Assembly (NCBI GenBank): GCA_002077045.2
Contig: KZ111146.1
Coordinates: 302,224-366,223, forward strand
Source of the DNA: Rachicladosporium sp. CCFEE 5018
Taxonomy: Eukaryota; Ascomycota; Dothideomycetes; Cladosporiales; Cladosporiaceae
Direction of reading: 5' to 3'
DNA length: 64,000 nucleotides
The translations under genes and the position numbers were made by a program. Every line of letters begins with the position of its first letter. Position 1 is the stretch's first letter. The notes under the pieces are model-generated. The model was not told the origin of the DNA, did no database searches, and was given only the letters and a program-made list of their open reading frames with translations. Of this stretch, positions 1-9,305 are shown piece by piece.

Positions 1-357
1 CGGATAATGCCGTACTAGCGTCGGCACGTGCGTGCCCGCCCTGTGACAATGCGAACTCTCACACACGATCCACCCACGCCTCCGCACCTTCACCTCACCA
101 CCCTCTCTCCACTCCGCCCCGCCTCACGCCGACGACAGCGACGAGACGACCCCTCTCCTCTTCACGACACGACACAAGTACACTGGACTGGCTCCGCGTA
201 CTGTCAGGCGAATGAGGCAGTGAAGTGACGTGCAGCGCAGGTGCTGCCGTGCTGAGGCCGCCCTTCCTCACTTGACGTGAATCCACCCACCTCCCCACCA
301 ACGATCAGCACTACTGTACGCATACACTACGTGCTGTGCACGACTGGGCTATCGTCA
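1..357 (+). promoter_or_regulatory. Upstream region of MED19
   Basis: No gene is supported here. The stretch is rich in C and in CA/CT steps, with several short overlapping reading frames on both strands that look like chance. It should hold the promoter and 5' leader of the MED19 gene, whose chosen ATG is at 358. I see no clear TATA box. Confidence 0.4.
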
Positions 358-2103
358 ATGTCCAGCGACGAGCGTTCACCGAAACGCCAGCGCCGTTCAT
401 ATAGTCCAGACTCGCCGGAGACGAAGCATCACTCCTTTGTTGCGCAACATCCACACACTCCACCCGACTCGATTCATAGTCAGAGCATGTCGCCCGCATG
501 GCAGGCGCAGACATCCACCGAACAGCAGAGTGCTAGCATTCCGATGCCCACTCCACCAAACACGGCGAGTTTGCAGGGTCACATGACTGCGCATGGTTCG
601 ACGGCTGAGGAGGCGATGGAAGGCGAGCGAGCCGCACCGATGATTGCGGCTGAGGGCCAGGTTGGTAAAGCGGATGGCGACGTGGAGATGGCGGATGCAG
701 AGGTGGGTCAAGGGCACAGAAGGACGGATCACGAGCGGTTAGCAGAAGGGTCAGTACCCGCAAAGGGCGCAACAGCGAGTGTGCCCAAGGTAGGTCTGTT
801 CAAGCTGCCCACCAAACGTAAGTCTGCTCTGCACGTTGCATGCATTTGCTCTGTGCTTGGCTAAACATTACTTTGCTACAGCGATCGTCCGTCAGCGACC
901 GCACCCGTCTTCGGATTTGCTCGTTATCTACAATCTGCGAGACGTACAAATCTCTGTACAGCGCAAGGACCCGGTCACTGGCGAGAAGGTCAACCGCTTG
1001 CGCAAGAGCTACGAGGGCAAGTTGAAGGATCTCGATCTTGCTGGTCGCAACAAAGCGACAGAGTCCAACAGGATCTTGGAGGGTCTTGTGGATGCGGACT
1101 GGGACCGTGTGCCTGAAGGTGCTGACAAGACGTTCTGGGACCTGCGCTTCCCTGAAGAAGTGAAGCTCGGATCGGCTAACCACGATGCCCTGCTCGGCAA
1201 GCTTGACAAGGCTTTCGCGCTCAAGCCTGGGCGCCTTCCACGGAGCGAGCACAATCAGTGGTNNNNNNNNNNNNNNNNNNNNNNNNNNNNNNNNNNNNNN
1301 NNNNNNNNNNNNNNNNNNNNNNNNNNNNNNNNNNNNNNNNNNNNNNNNNNNNNNNNNNNNNNCTGCTCTGCACGTTGCATGCATTTGCTCTGTGCTTGGC
1401 TAAACATTACTTTGCTACAGCGATCGTCCGTCAGCGACCGCACCCGTCTTCGGATTTGCTCGTTATCTACAATCTGCGAGACGTACAAATCTCTGTACAG
1501 CGCAAGGACCCGGTCACTGGCGAGAAGGTCAACCGCTTGCGCAAGAGCTACGAGGGCAAGTTGAAGGATCTCGATCTTGCTGGTCGCAACAAAGCGACAG
1601 AGTCCAACAGGATCTTGGAGGGTCTTGTGGATGCGGACTGGGACCGTGTGCCTGAAGGTGCTGACAAGACGTTCTGGGACCTGCGCTTCCCTGAAGAAGT
1701 GAAGCTCGGATCGGCTAACCACGATGCCCTGCTCGGCAAGCTTGACAAGGCTTTCGCGCTCAAGCCTGGGCGCCTTCCACGGAGCGAGCACAATCAGTGG
1801 TCGCACCTGCTCGGCACTGATGACACTGCTGCGAAAGCTGCACCTGTCACTTCGGCTGTGCCCGCAAAAGCACCATTATCGAAGTTCATGACCAAGACTG
1901 CGCCCGCTGTGATTGCGGGTCGCTCCGCGCCTTCGTCACCACAGAGCGCGGCCGGGCGCACGCAGCGTAAGGGTGCGAAGCGACGCTATGATGACACTGC
2001 TTTTGAGGGGTACGATGAGGATGGGTACTCGACTGGTGGGCTGGATGACAGGGGTGCGGCGAAGCGCAGGAAACGACAGGTCAGTACTCGAGATCCTGAC
2101 TAG
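358..2103 (+). CDS. MED19: Mediator complex subunit 19 (Rox3/Med19), split by an assembly gap
   Basis: Probable Mediator head-module subunit, linking regulators to RNA polymerase II in the nucleus. Exon 1 (358-817) starts MSSDERSPKRQRRSYS, a basic, Ser/Pro-rich N-terminus usual for fungal Med19. A 64-nt intron (818-881, GTAAGT...CAG) follows. Exon 2 has the family core: RPHPSSDLLVIYNL, then DPVTGEKVNRLRKSYEGK, then LPRSEHNQW, and ends in a GYSTGG...KRRKR basic tail. A 100-N gap (1263-1362) lies in exon 2, and 439 bp are repeated on both sides of it (824-1262 and 1363-1801). Reading through one copy only (358-817 joined to 1421-2103) gives an open frame of 380 residues, so the break looks artificial. 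The stop at 2101-2103 follows a GTCAGT that could be a donor, so the last residues are uncertain. Confidence 0.85.
824..1262. repeat. Left copy of a 439-bp direct repeat flanking gap 1
   Basis: Matches 1363-1801 base for base wherever compared. It contains the MED19 intron and the start of exon 2. Its right edge is exactly the edge of the N run, which points to an unmerged contig overlap. Confidence 0.9.
1263..1362. other. Assembly gap 1, 100 N
   Basis: Exactly 100 N, the size often used for a gap of unknown length. It is flanked by the same 439 bp on both sides, so no sequence need be missing. Confidence 0.95.
1363..1801. repeat. Right copy of the 439-bp direct repeat flanking gap 1
   Basis: Second copy of 824-1262, offset 539. 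It continues without a break into the rest of MED19 exon 2 from 1802. Confidence 0.9.
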
Positions 2104-2883
2104 GTGTCGGGCGAGAGAAGCATATCCGCGAAGAGGAGAGCGCCGTGGGCGACTCCATGGACTATCTGATGAATCTCTTACTTCGGACTTCCTGAACGCT
2201 CGGTCTTGCTCAGTGACTGCAGACGTTTCAAGAGTATTCTCCAGAGACTCGACGAACAATAAAACACATTCCCAACGCCGGCATTTCGACAGCATTGCAG
2301 GCGCAGCTCATCTGACCACCACTTTAGGACTTCAGCGACGATCCGGGCCCTGCTTTTCCTACTAGTGTCGGCAGTAGCAGACTTGGTGTACGCATCTCGT
2401 AGGCTGGGCAAGGGTTGGTATCAAGCGCCGCCATTGGTCACCAGACCTTGGACTTCTCGTGCATGGGAGTCGGTAGACTGAAAACACCGCATGCTCATGT
2501 ATTGAGGCTCTCATGATGGGTACGCACACGGGGAACATGGATGGATCGAAAGCATTGAATTACACTTAGACGATCGATAAGATACCCAATGCACTTGCAT
2601 ATCACAAAACACGCTCATATCAGTGGCTGTATGTCTACTTCTGGAGTGTATTACATATGGTAGCAGGGCCTGTGCATATGCTTGACTCGCGCCTTGCCTC
2701 GGATATCCCTTATGCCCACCCCGCGAGACTTCAGCTTGGCTATAGTCGCCGCGACCAGCGCGTAAGCGTTCCGACGATGAATAAGAATCTCGCTATTCCC
2801 GCGCAGTAACACAGAGTAAGACATTCCCATTTCATATCACTGTCTAGTACTTTCCGCACCCTCTCTCCGCCCACTCCTTCGCC
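2104..2883. other. Intergenic, MED19 to acyl-CoA dehydrogenase
   Basis: About 780 bp without a supported gene. The first part may be the MED19 3' UTR or a last exon: after a possible short intron at 2080, a frame through AAGCATATCCGCGAAGAGG stays open to a TGA near 2190. The AT-richer middle (about 2560-2660) and the pyrimidine-rich stretch just before 2884 suit a terminator and a promoter. Confidence 0.4.
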
Positions 2884-4269
2884 ATGACGTCCCCAACACC
2901 AGTCCCCTTCTCCGAGCCTCCATACCTCAGCGGCCTTCCCTCTCCCTACTACACTGCCTCGCACAGAAAGTGGCAAGCCGCAGTCCACGCTTTCATATCC
3001 GAGCACCTCACGCCTCATGCCTTCGATTGGGAGCGCGAAGAGACCGTCCCCGAACATGTCTTCCATACGTTCTCCAAACACCACATGCTCATCCCCACAC
3101 TACCTGCGCCGCTGCCGGTCAAGCAACTGAAAGATGCTGGAATCCATGAGCTGCTCGGTGTGCTCAAAGTGGAGGACTTCGACGCCTTCCACGGCCTGAT
3201 CTACTGCGATGAGATGCAGCGCTCAGGGCTTAGCGGACCACCAGCTAGCATGACGACAGGCATGGCATTTGGCGTTCCGCCGATCTTCAAGTTCGGCTCC
3301 ACAGAGCTACAGCAGAGGTTCCTTCCAGACTTCTTCTGGGGCCGCAAGCGAGCTTGCATAGCCATCACCGAGCCTGACGCAGGCAGCGACGTAGCCAACA
3401 TTAAGACAACCGCTACAAAGAGCAAGGACGGCAAACACTACATCGTCAACGGCACCAAGAAATGGATTACCAACGGCATCTGGTCCGACTACGCTTGCAT
3501 GGCCGTCCGCACCGGCGGCCCCGGCGCAGCGGGTCTCTCGCTGCTAATCGTGCCGCTCAAAGGCCACCCAGGCGTGGACATGCGGCGATTAAAAGTCTCC
3601 GGCCAGATTTCCGCCGGTACAACATACATCGAGCTCGACGACGTGAAAGTCCCCGTCGCGAACTTGATCGGCGAGGAAGGCAAGGGCATGCTCTACATAA
3701 TGCGCAACTTCAACCACGAGCGCCTCTCCATCGCCATCGGCGCCTGTCGCCAAGCCCGCGTCGTCCTCAGCGCCGCATTCGCATACACAATGAAGCGTGA
3801 AGCCTTCGGCAAGACGCTCATGGAGCAACCCGTCGTCCGGCAGCGACTCGCGCGCGCAGGAGCGCATCTAGAGAGCCTGTGGGCGTGGATCGAGCAATTC
3901 GTGTACCAGATGACGGTGCTGGATAAGGCTGTGGCGGATGTGGAGTTGGGGGGTTTGACGGCTGCGGTGAAGGCGCAGAGCGGGATTGTGATAAAGGAGT
4001 GTGCGGATTGTGCGGTGATATGTTTTGGGGGAAATGGGTTTACGCGGACGGGGCAGGGGGAGATTGCGGAGAGGATGTGGAGGGAGGTTAATGGAGTGAG
4101 GATACCGTGAGTACACCCTTGTCCGTGATATGAAGTGAGACTTGCTAACGAAGTTCACAGTGGCGGCAGTGAGGACGTGATGTTGGATTTGATGGTGAGG
4201 CAGCTGGTGAAGAATTACCAGCGCAAGACGAAGGAGATGGAGAGACCGCAGGGTTCCTCCCGTCTGTAG
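2884..4269 (+). CDS. Acyl-CoA dehydrogenase with a C-terminal SRL (peroxisome signal)
   Basis: Predicted flavoenzyme that oxidises an acyl-CoA to the enoyl-CoA. Exon 1 is 2884-4106, a 54-nt intron (GTGAGT...CACAG) follows, and exon 2 is 4161-4269, giving 443 residues. Family marks in order: ITEPDAGSDVANIKTTA (FAD/substrate loop), NGTKKWITNG, GMLYIMRNFNHERL, REAFGKTL, the CFGGNGFTRTGQ region near the active-site end, and RIPGGSEDVMLDLMVRQL, which spans the splice site. No cytochrome b5 domain and no evident mitochondrial presequence are seen. The last three residues, SRL, fit the peroxisomal PTS1 consensus and exist only if the intron is removed. Substrate chain length cannot be told from sequence. 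The ATG at 2884 is the first in frame and precedes the conserved N-terminal helices. Confidence 0.88.
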
Positions 4270-4573
4270 ATCAACTACTCGCCTTGCTTGACAAGATCCA
4301 TTTGTTCGGGTGTCAATCGCAGAGATACTGCGTATATCGTGTATGGGCCTACTCCACACACGATTCTTTTTCCCCACTAAATGGGCGGTAGGGCCATGTG
4401 GTCATGCAAGCCACCTGCAGCGTGCGCGCCTATCACACCAATCATGTAAGCTCGAGCCGACCGCGAAGCAACAGCACCCTCAGCCTTGCGAGGGCGGATT
4501 CACGACCGTATTGAGACTTCTTATGGCTTCTCGACTGCGACCAGGCGAGCCATGAGTTCCATTGCACGACGCC
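4270..4573. other. Intergenic, upstream of NACHT-ankyrin gene
   Basis: About 300 bp with no supported gene. Presumed 3' UTR of the dehydrogenase and promoter of the NACHT-ankyrin gene. Confidence 0.4.
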
Positions 4574-7497
4574 ATGTCACAGCAGCCATCTGGTGGAGGC
4601 TATCATGTCAATAACCTCAACGCCGCAGACCATGCACAGGTGCACGTTGGAGACGTGCACAATTACCACGAGGGTAAATTCATGTGACTTGCGCTGGACC
4701 AAGTGCTAACATCTCACAGCGACAAATTCCGAACTTCGTGACAAGATCGTCCGGTGGCTCGATGCGCCGAGCTCGGCCAGCAGCCATGAGACCGCAACAT
4801 CTCGCTTCACCCTGGGGACCGGTCGCTGGCTTCTCGATAGCAGTGCTTACGAAGACTGGCACTCTGGCAAGACGCCAGTCGTCTGGATAACTGGCAAGTC
4901 TGGATGCTGTAAGACAATCCTCTGCTCGACGATCATAGACGATGTCTACAAGCGAGTCAAGGATCGTGACGATAGCTCCTTCGCATACTTTTATCTCACG
5001 TTCTCTGATGACAAGAGACAGAGCTATCAAGCTTTGTTAATATCGCTCGTCTCCCAAATACTCGAATGTCAAAATGAAGCGAACGTCGACATTCCCAAAG
5101 ATCTGCAATCAGCATACGAGAAGAGATACCGCTCGACTGAAATCCTTGAAGGTGCTTTGCTTACTTTGCTGCGGCAGACGAACATTAGTTACATCGTGAT
5201 CGACGCACTAGATGAATGTCCAGAGAACGATGATGTTCGCAGTCGCCTCTTGCAGGGGCTGACAACCCTGTCGATGGTAGGAGGAGGTCTCCGGCTGCTT
5301 TTCTCCAGCCGTAGAGAACCAGATATCACACAACAGATGGACCACGAGACGGTATTTGAGATCCCGATAAAAGACAGAGCAGTTAATGATGATGTAGCTA
5401 CCTACATTGCCGATCAGATCACTAGGGATGCAAAGCTCGCCAGAATGGACGCTATCGTTGGTGGCGACGTTCAGCGTGTGTTAAATGAAAGGGCTGGTGG
5501 CATGTAAGTAGGTGGAGACGGATGGAGGTATACTCGCTGACGACCTCTCTCCCAGGTTTCGCTGGGTAAACTGCCAACTGGAGCAGATCAAACGACTAAA
5601 GCTGCGAACAAGACAGCATGTCGAAGATGCTCTCTACGACCTGCCGAGGACACTAGATGAGACCTACAGCCGCATACTGTTGGCTTTCGATGACAGTGTT
5701 CGCGATAACGTACGACGTGCACTGGAGTGGCTGGCCTTTACCAAGCGACCTCTGCGCTATGCGGAGTTCATTGAGACCTGTATCACTCACCCAAAGACAG
5801 ATCCGTACCTAAATGAGGCAGAAAGGGATACTTTCCCTGAAATAATCGACCTTCTGTCATCGTTAATCCACATCGGCGAGGTTGAGTCGTACGTTGCGGA
5901 CATTGACGGAATAGGCCGGACTATCACACTGGCCCATTTCTCAGTCAAGGAGTATCTGGTTTCCGATCGCATTAGAGTCACGGATGCGAAATACTTCGCC
6001 CTGAGCGCGCCTAGGGCACATTACAATCTGGCGCAGAGCTGTCTGGCGTATCTCATATATGTCTTATCTCTTTGGACTGCAGCCGAGATACGCGCCGACT
6101 CGTTAACGATCCCGCAAACCGTTTTTCCACTTCTGTCGCTAGCCGCTAACTATTGGGACGAGTATCAGCGCCAGGCTGAGAGCTCACTCCCCCCAGATGA
6201 GATACTTGGGCTTCAATTGGTGCTCCTCCAGGATCCTGAGCTTCGGGACGCATGGTACGAATGTAGGAAGATGTATTCAGATCGACTAATTGGCGCCACT
6301 GCGTTGCATGTTGCCTGCAGGTTGAGGATGCCAGCCACAGCAGCACTCCTATGCCAGCTCGAGCCTAGCGATATGAATGCGGACGATCAATTCGTGGAAA
6401 CACCCCTGGTTCGGGCTTGTCTTGCAGGAGAAGAGACAATCGTTACAATCCTTATCAATGCAGGAGCCGACATTGATCGCATCAGTAATGGCCTCTCCCC
6501 GCTCCTAGCAGCGTCAGGTCGTGGCCACGGCCACATCGTCAACCTTCTAATAGACCGGGGCGCAGACAAGCACCTCACGATAGAGGGGCGGTCCGCACTA
6601 GAGCATGCTTGTCGAGGGGGCCACTTGGAGGTCGTCAAACTCCTACTGCACATGTGTGCGAATCATGAGTCCAGGTATCGTGCCATAGATGGGCCTCTGG
6701 TGACTGCAGCACACCTAAATCAGGTCGATATCGCACAGTTGTTGATCAGTGCTGGCGAGAATGTTGATGGTGTCGGAGAAGGCTACGCGTGGGAAACACC
6801 ATTGTTCGCTGCCGCAAGTCAAGGGTCAGCAGAGGTCATTCAGGTGCTCATAGCCGGAGGGGCCGAAGTTGACAGAATCTCTGCATGTGGTTCGACAGCA
6901 CTGCACGAGGCGTGTCGCCGGGGCAACGAAGGCGTCGTTGATCTTCTCTTATCGGCTCATGCGGCGCCTGAAAAAGTGCTACCTCCGCATGGTACTGCTT
7001 TGACTGTAGCAGTTTGCAGTGGCGATGAGCAGATTGTACGCCTGGTGCTCGCTGCTGGTGCAAAGGTAAACTTCACGGACCCCGACACAATGCCGCCTCT
7101 TCACTATGCCTCAATGAACCACAAGTATGGCATCATGGACGCACTCATCGCTGGCGGCGCTGACGTAAACCTACGATCGCCTTCAGGCCAGGTGGCACTG
7201 TACGAAGTCCTCCTTGGCGAGGTAATAGATCCACAAGAGAGGTACAGAACAACAAGAGCAAGGGACCAGATCCTCGTTACTTGTGAGGTTTTACTTCGCT
7301 ACTATGCTGCTGACGTCTCTGCCCTTCCTCCAATGTGTGTACACGATCGGAGTATTGCTGAGCTTCTGAGACAACATGGAGCGCAATGCATATACCTGCA
7401 CGAATGCGACCTCGATGAATCCTGGGAGGCCTGCATCGGCCGGCCGAATGTTGGAACTCAAAGTCATTCTCATGCGACGTCACAACCAAACAATTGA
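4574..7497 (+). CDS. NACHT-ankyrin repeat protein (fungal NLR-like), altered Walker A
   Basis: Predicted STAND-class protein of the kind linked in fungi to non-self recognition and programmed cell death; the ligand is unknown. Three exons: 4574-4673, 4720-5503 and 5556-7497, with introns of 46 and 52 nt, giving 941 residues. The N-terminus has a short Gly/Asn/His-rich segment (GDVHNYHE), as in many fungal NACHT proteins, and no recognisable effector domain. The NACHT region follows: the P-loop reads GKSGCCKT (residues 92-99) where GxxxxGK[ST] expects Gly at 97; the Walker B-like IVIDALDEC comes later, then the FRWVNCQLEQIK and LPRTLDETYSRIL motifs typical of fungal NACHT proteins. About eight ankyrin repeats occupy roughly residues 540-850. 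The 3' half (5950-7497) has a second copy at 30906-32453. Both splice joins restore conserved motifs, so the model is solid; ATPase competence is doubtful. Confidence 0.87.
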
Positions 7498-7600
7498 CGC
7501 TAATTGTCGACAACAGCCTGGGCTCACCTTTCATATCTGACGCAGATGCGCCGAGGTAATCGCCTGCATGCAAAGCAAGCCCAATATATGGGCTTGATGA

Positions 7601-8852
7601 CTATAACTCCGCCCTGGGCTCTCTGTCTGCTTGCTCGCTTACCTTCCCCCTCTTCACCATACTCGTCAAAATCTCATACGCCACCTGCGCCCCCGCTAAC
7701 GCAGTCTGCTCGCCACTCCCATCAAAAGCCGGACTAACCTCAACAACATCCGCTGCAACCACATTCAACCCATCAATCCGTCTCAGCACCCTGATCAGCT
7801 CTCTCGTCGTCCAGCCACCTGGCTCCGGCGTACCGGTACCAGGCGCAAGACCAGGATCGATGACATCGATGTCAATACTGAGATACACCGGCGTCTCGGT
7901 GCCGACGTGCTCGACAATCTGCTTTGCCAGCGTCTCGACGCCGAGATCATCGATATCGTCGGTGCTGAAGCGGATCCAGCCTTGGCTTGTGTCTTCTTCG
8001 TTGTCGCCGATACCTGACAAGCGAGTCCGCAGACCGGCGTGTACGGACTTGTCCTTGGCTATCAGACTCTCGTTGTGAGCGAGCCAGAACATTGTGCCGT
8101 GCGTGAAGAAAGATTGCTGAGTTGGGTCTTCGGGGTCGATCCAGGCTGAGGGGTACTTTGCAGGGTGCCAGGTGTCGAGGTGAGCGTCGAAGTGTACGAC
8201 AGCTACGGGGCCGTAGATCGAGTTGAGAGCACGAAGAGTGGGGAGAGCGATGCTGTGGTCGCCACCCAGGCTGAGCAACTTTGGCTTGTTGCGGTAAGTT
8301 ACTGCGCTCTTGGCATTGGCAGCTGTGGCCTTGCTGTGAGCAAGGTTCGTGTAGGCCTCTGTCATTTGGCGGAGTGCCAGGGCGTTGTCGAAAGGCGTTA
8401 TGGGGATGTCGCCGCAGTCAATGACCTTCGCCCAATCGGCATATGGATTCAGACCTGCGCGAGGGTTGTAGGATCGCATGCTGCTCTGACGGGAACTCGC
8501 GGCTCGAATAGCGCGTGGTCCGAACCGAGCGCCAGGCCGGTACGATACTGCTGTGTCGAATGGGGCGCCTAGTATGGCGATGTCGTATTCTTCGTCCGGG
8601 TGTTGGAGGCATCTTGTATGCGGCAAGTGGGCGAAGGTCGAGATGCCACTAAAGCCCCACTGTGATCGTGAGCTGATGTCGTCGACCGACGCAAAGGATA
8701 GAAGTTCATACATCTGTGCCCCATTTAGCATCGAGGTCTTCCTTCGTCCAACCCACGAAGGGCTCTTGTGACTTGGGTACTGCTTCAGCTTCATGTGCAT
8801 TGGCTAGCCTCGAAATCCCGCCAAGCGCGAGTGCTGCCGTGAGTAGCCTCAT
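7601..8852 (-). CDS. Agmatinase-like ureohydrolase with signal peptide (copy A)
   Basis: Binuclear-manganese ureohydrolase of the agmatinase/arginase family; the likely reaction is agmatine to putrescine plus urea, although other guanidino substrates are possible. Exon 1 (8852-8712) encodes a hydrophobic signal peptide, MRLLTAALALGGISRLANA, plus a short linker. A 52-nt intron follows (8711-8660), then exon 2 (8659-7601) with the whole enzyme; total 399 residues. Metal-ligand motifs are intact: GGDHS, HFDAHLDT and SIDIDVIDPG, plus GAPFDTAVSYRPGARFGP at the start of the domain. Starting inside exon 2 would lose the signal sequence, and copy B has the same split, so the two-exon model is preferred. 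Secretion or entry into the secretory pathway is inferred. Convergent with the NACHT-ankyrin gene (103 bp apart) and divergent from the DNA glycosylase. Confidence 0.88.
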
Positions 8853-9305
8853 CTTGACGTCAACTGAACGAGCGCGTACGAGAGAAGAGAGGAAATCGTA
8901 ACTGTGACATTGAATAGAGAGACCTGCCTTGTGGGGTGGAGCCTTAGGTAAGTGAATGCTCTGCCCTCGGCGCAGATAAGAGACTCCGAACACCGGCGAA
9001 GATGGACTCTAATTAGTCGGACAACGGTCTGCAGGATTCAACAGGATGGCATGAAGCTCAAGCTACGAGTTCACGGTATCGAAGTCCTTCACTTCTGGAC
9101 AATCGTGTAGGCAGGAGCGTGAGAGGTACTCGCAAGGAGCGCGTGAAGGTGTCCGAATCGGAGTTCATTTGGGGAAGCTCGAGCCCGTGTCGTCACAGAC
9201 CGAACGCGTCTTGTCTTCACGCGTAGAGTGACTACTGGACTCGAGCTCATCAGCTTCAAGAGCTGTCCTACATCAATCCAGTACTTACGTAAATCACTCC
9301 CCACA
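8853..9305. promoter_or_regulatory. Divergent promoter, agmatinase / DNA glycosylase (copy A)
   Basis: 453 bp between two divergent genes. A block at 8920-8996 is almost unchanged in copy B (about 33876-33951) although flanking DNA differs strongly. It contains GATAAG at 8975-8980, about 125 bp upstream of the agmatinase ATG. GATAAG is the core of AreA/Nit2-type GATA sites used in fungal nitrogen control. A second partly conserved block at about 9188-9260 lies nearer the glycosylase. Confidence 0.5.
8975..8980 (+). promoter_or_regulatory. Candidate GATA-factor site (copy A)
   Basis: GATAAG hexamer inside the conserved promoter block 8920-8996. Its position suits nitrogen regulation of the agmatinase gene; binding is inferred only. 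Confidence 0.4.

Noticed and set aside
1263..1362. MED19 with a duplicated second exon
   Set aside because: The duplication is bounded exactly by an N run of standard size and the two copies match; an unmerged assembly overlap is the simpler explanation.
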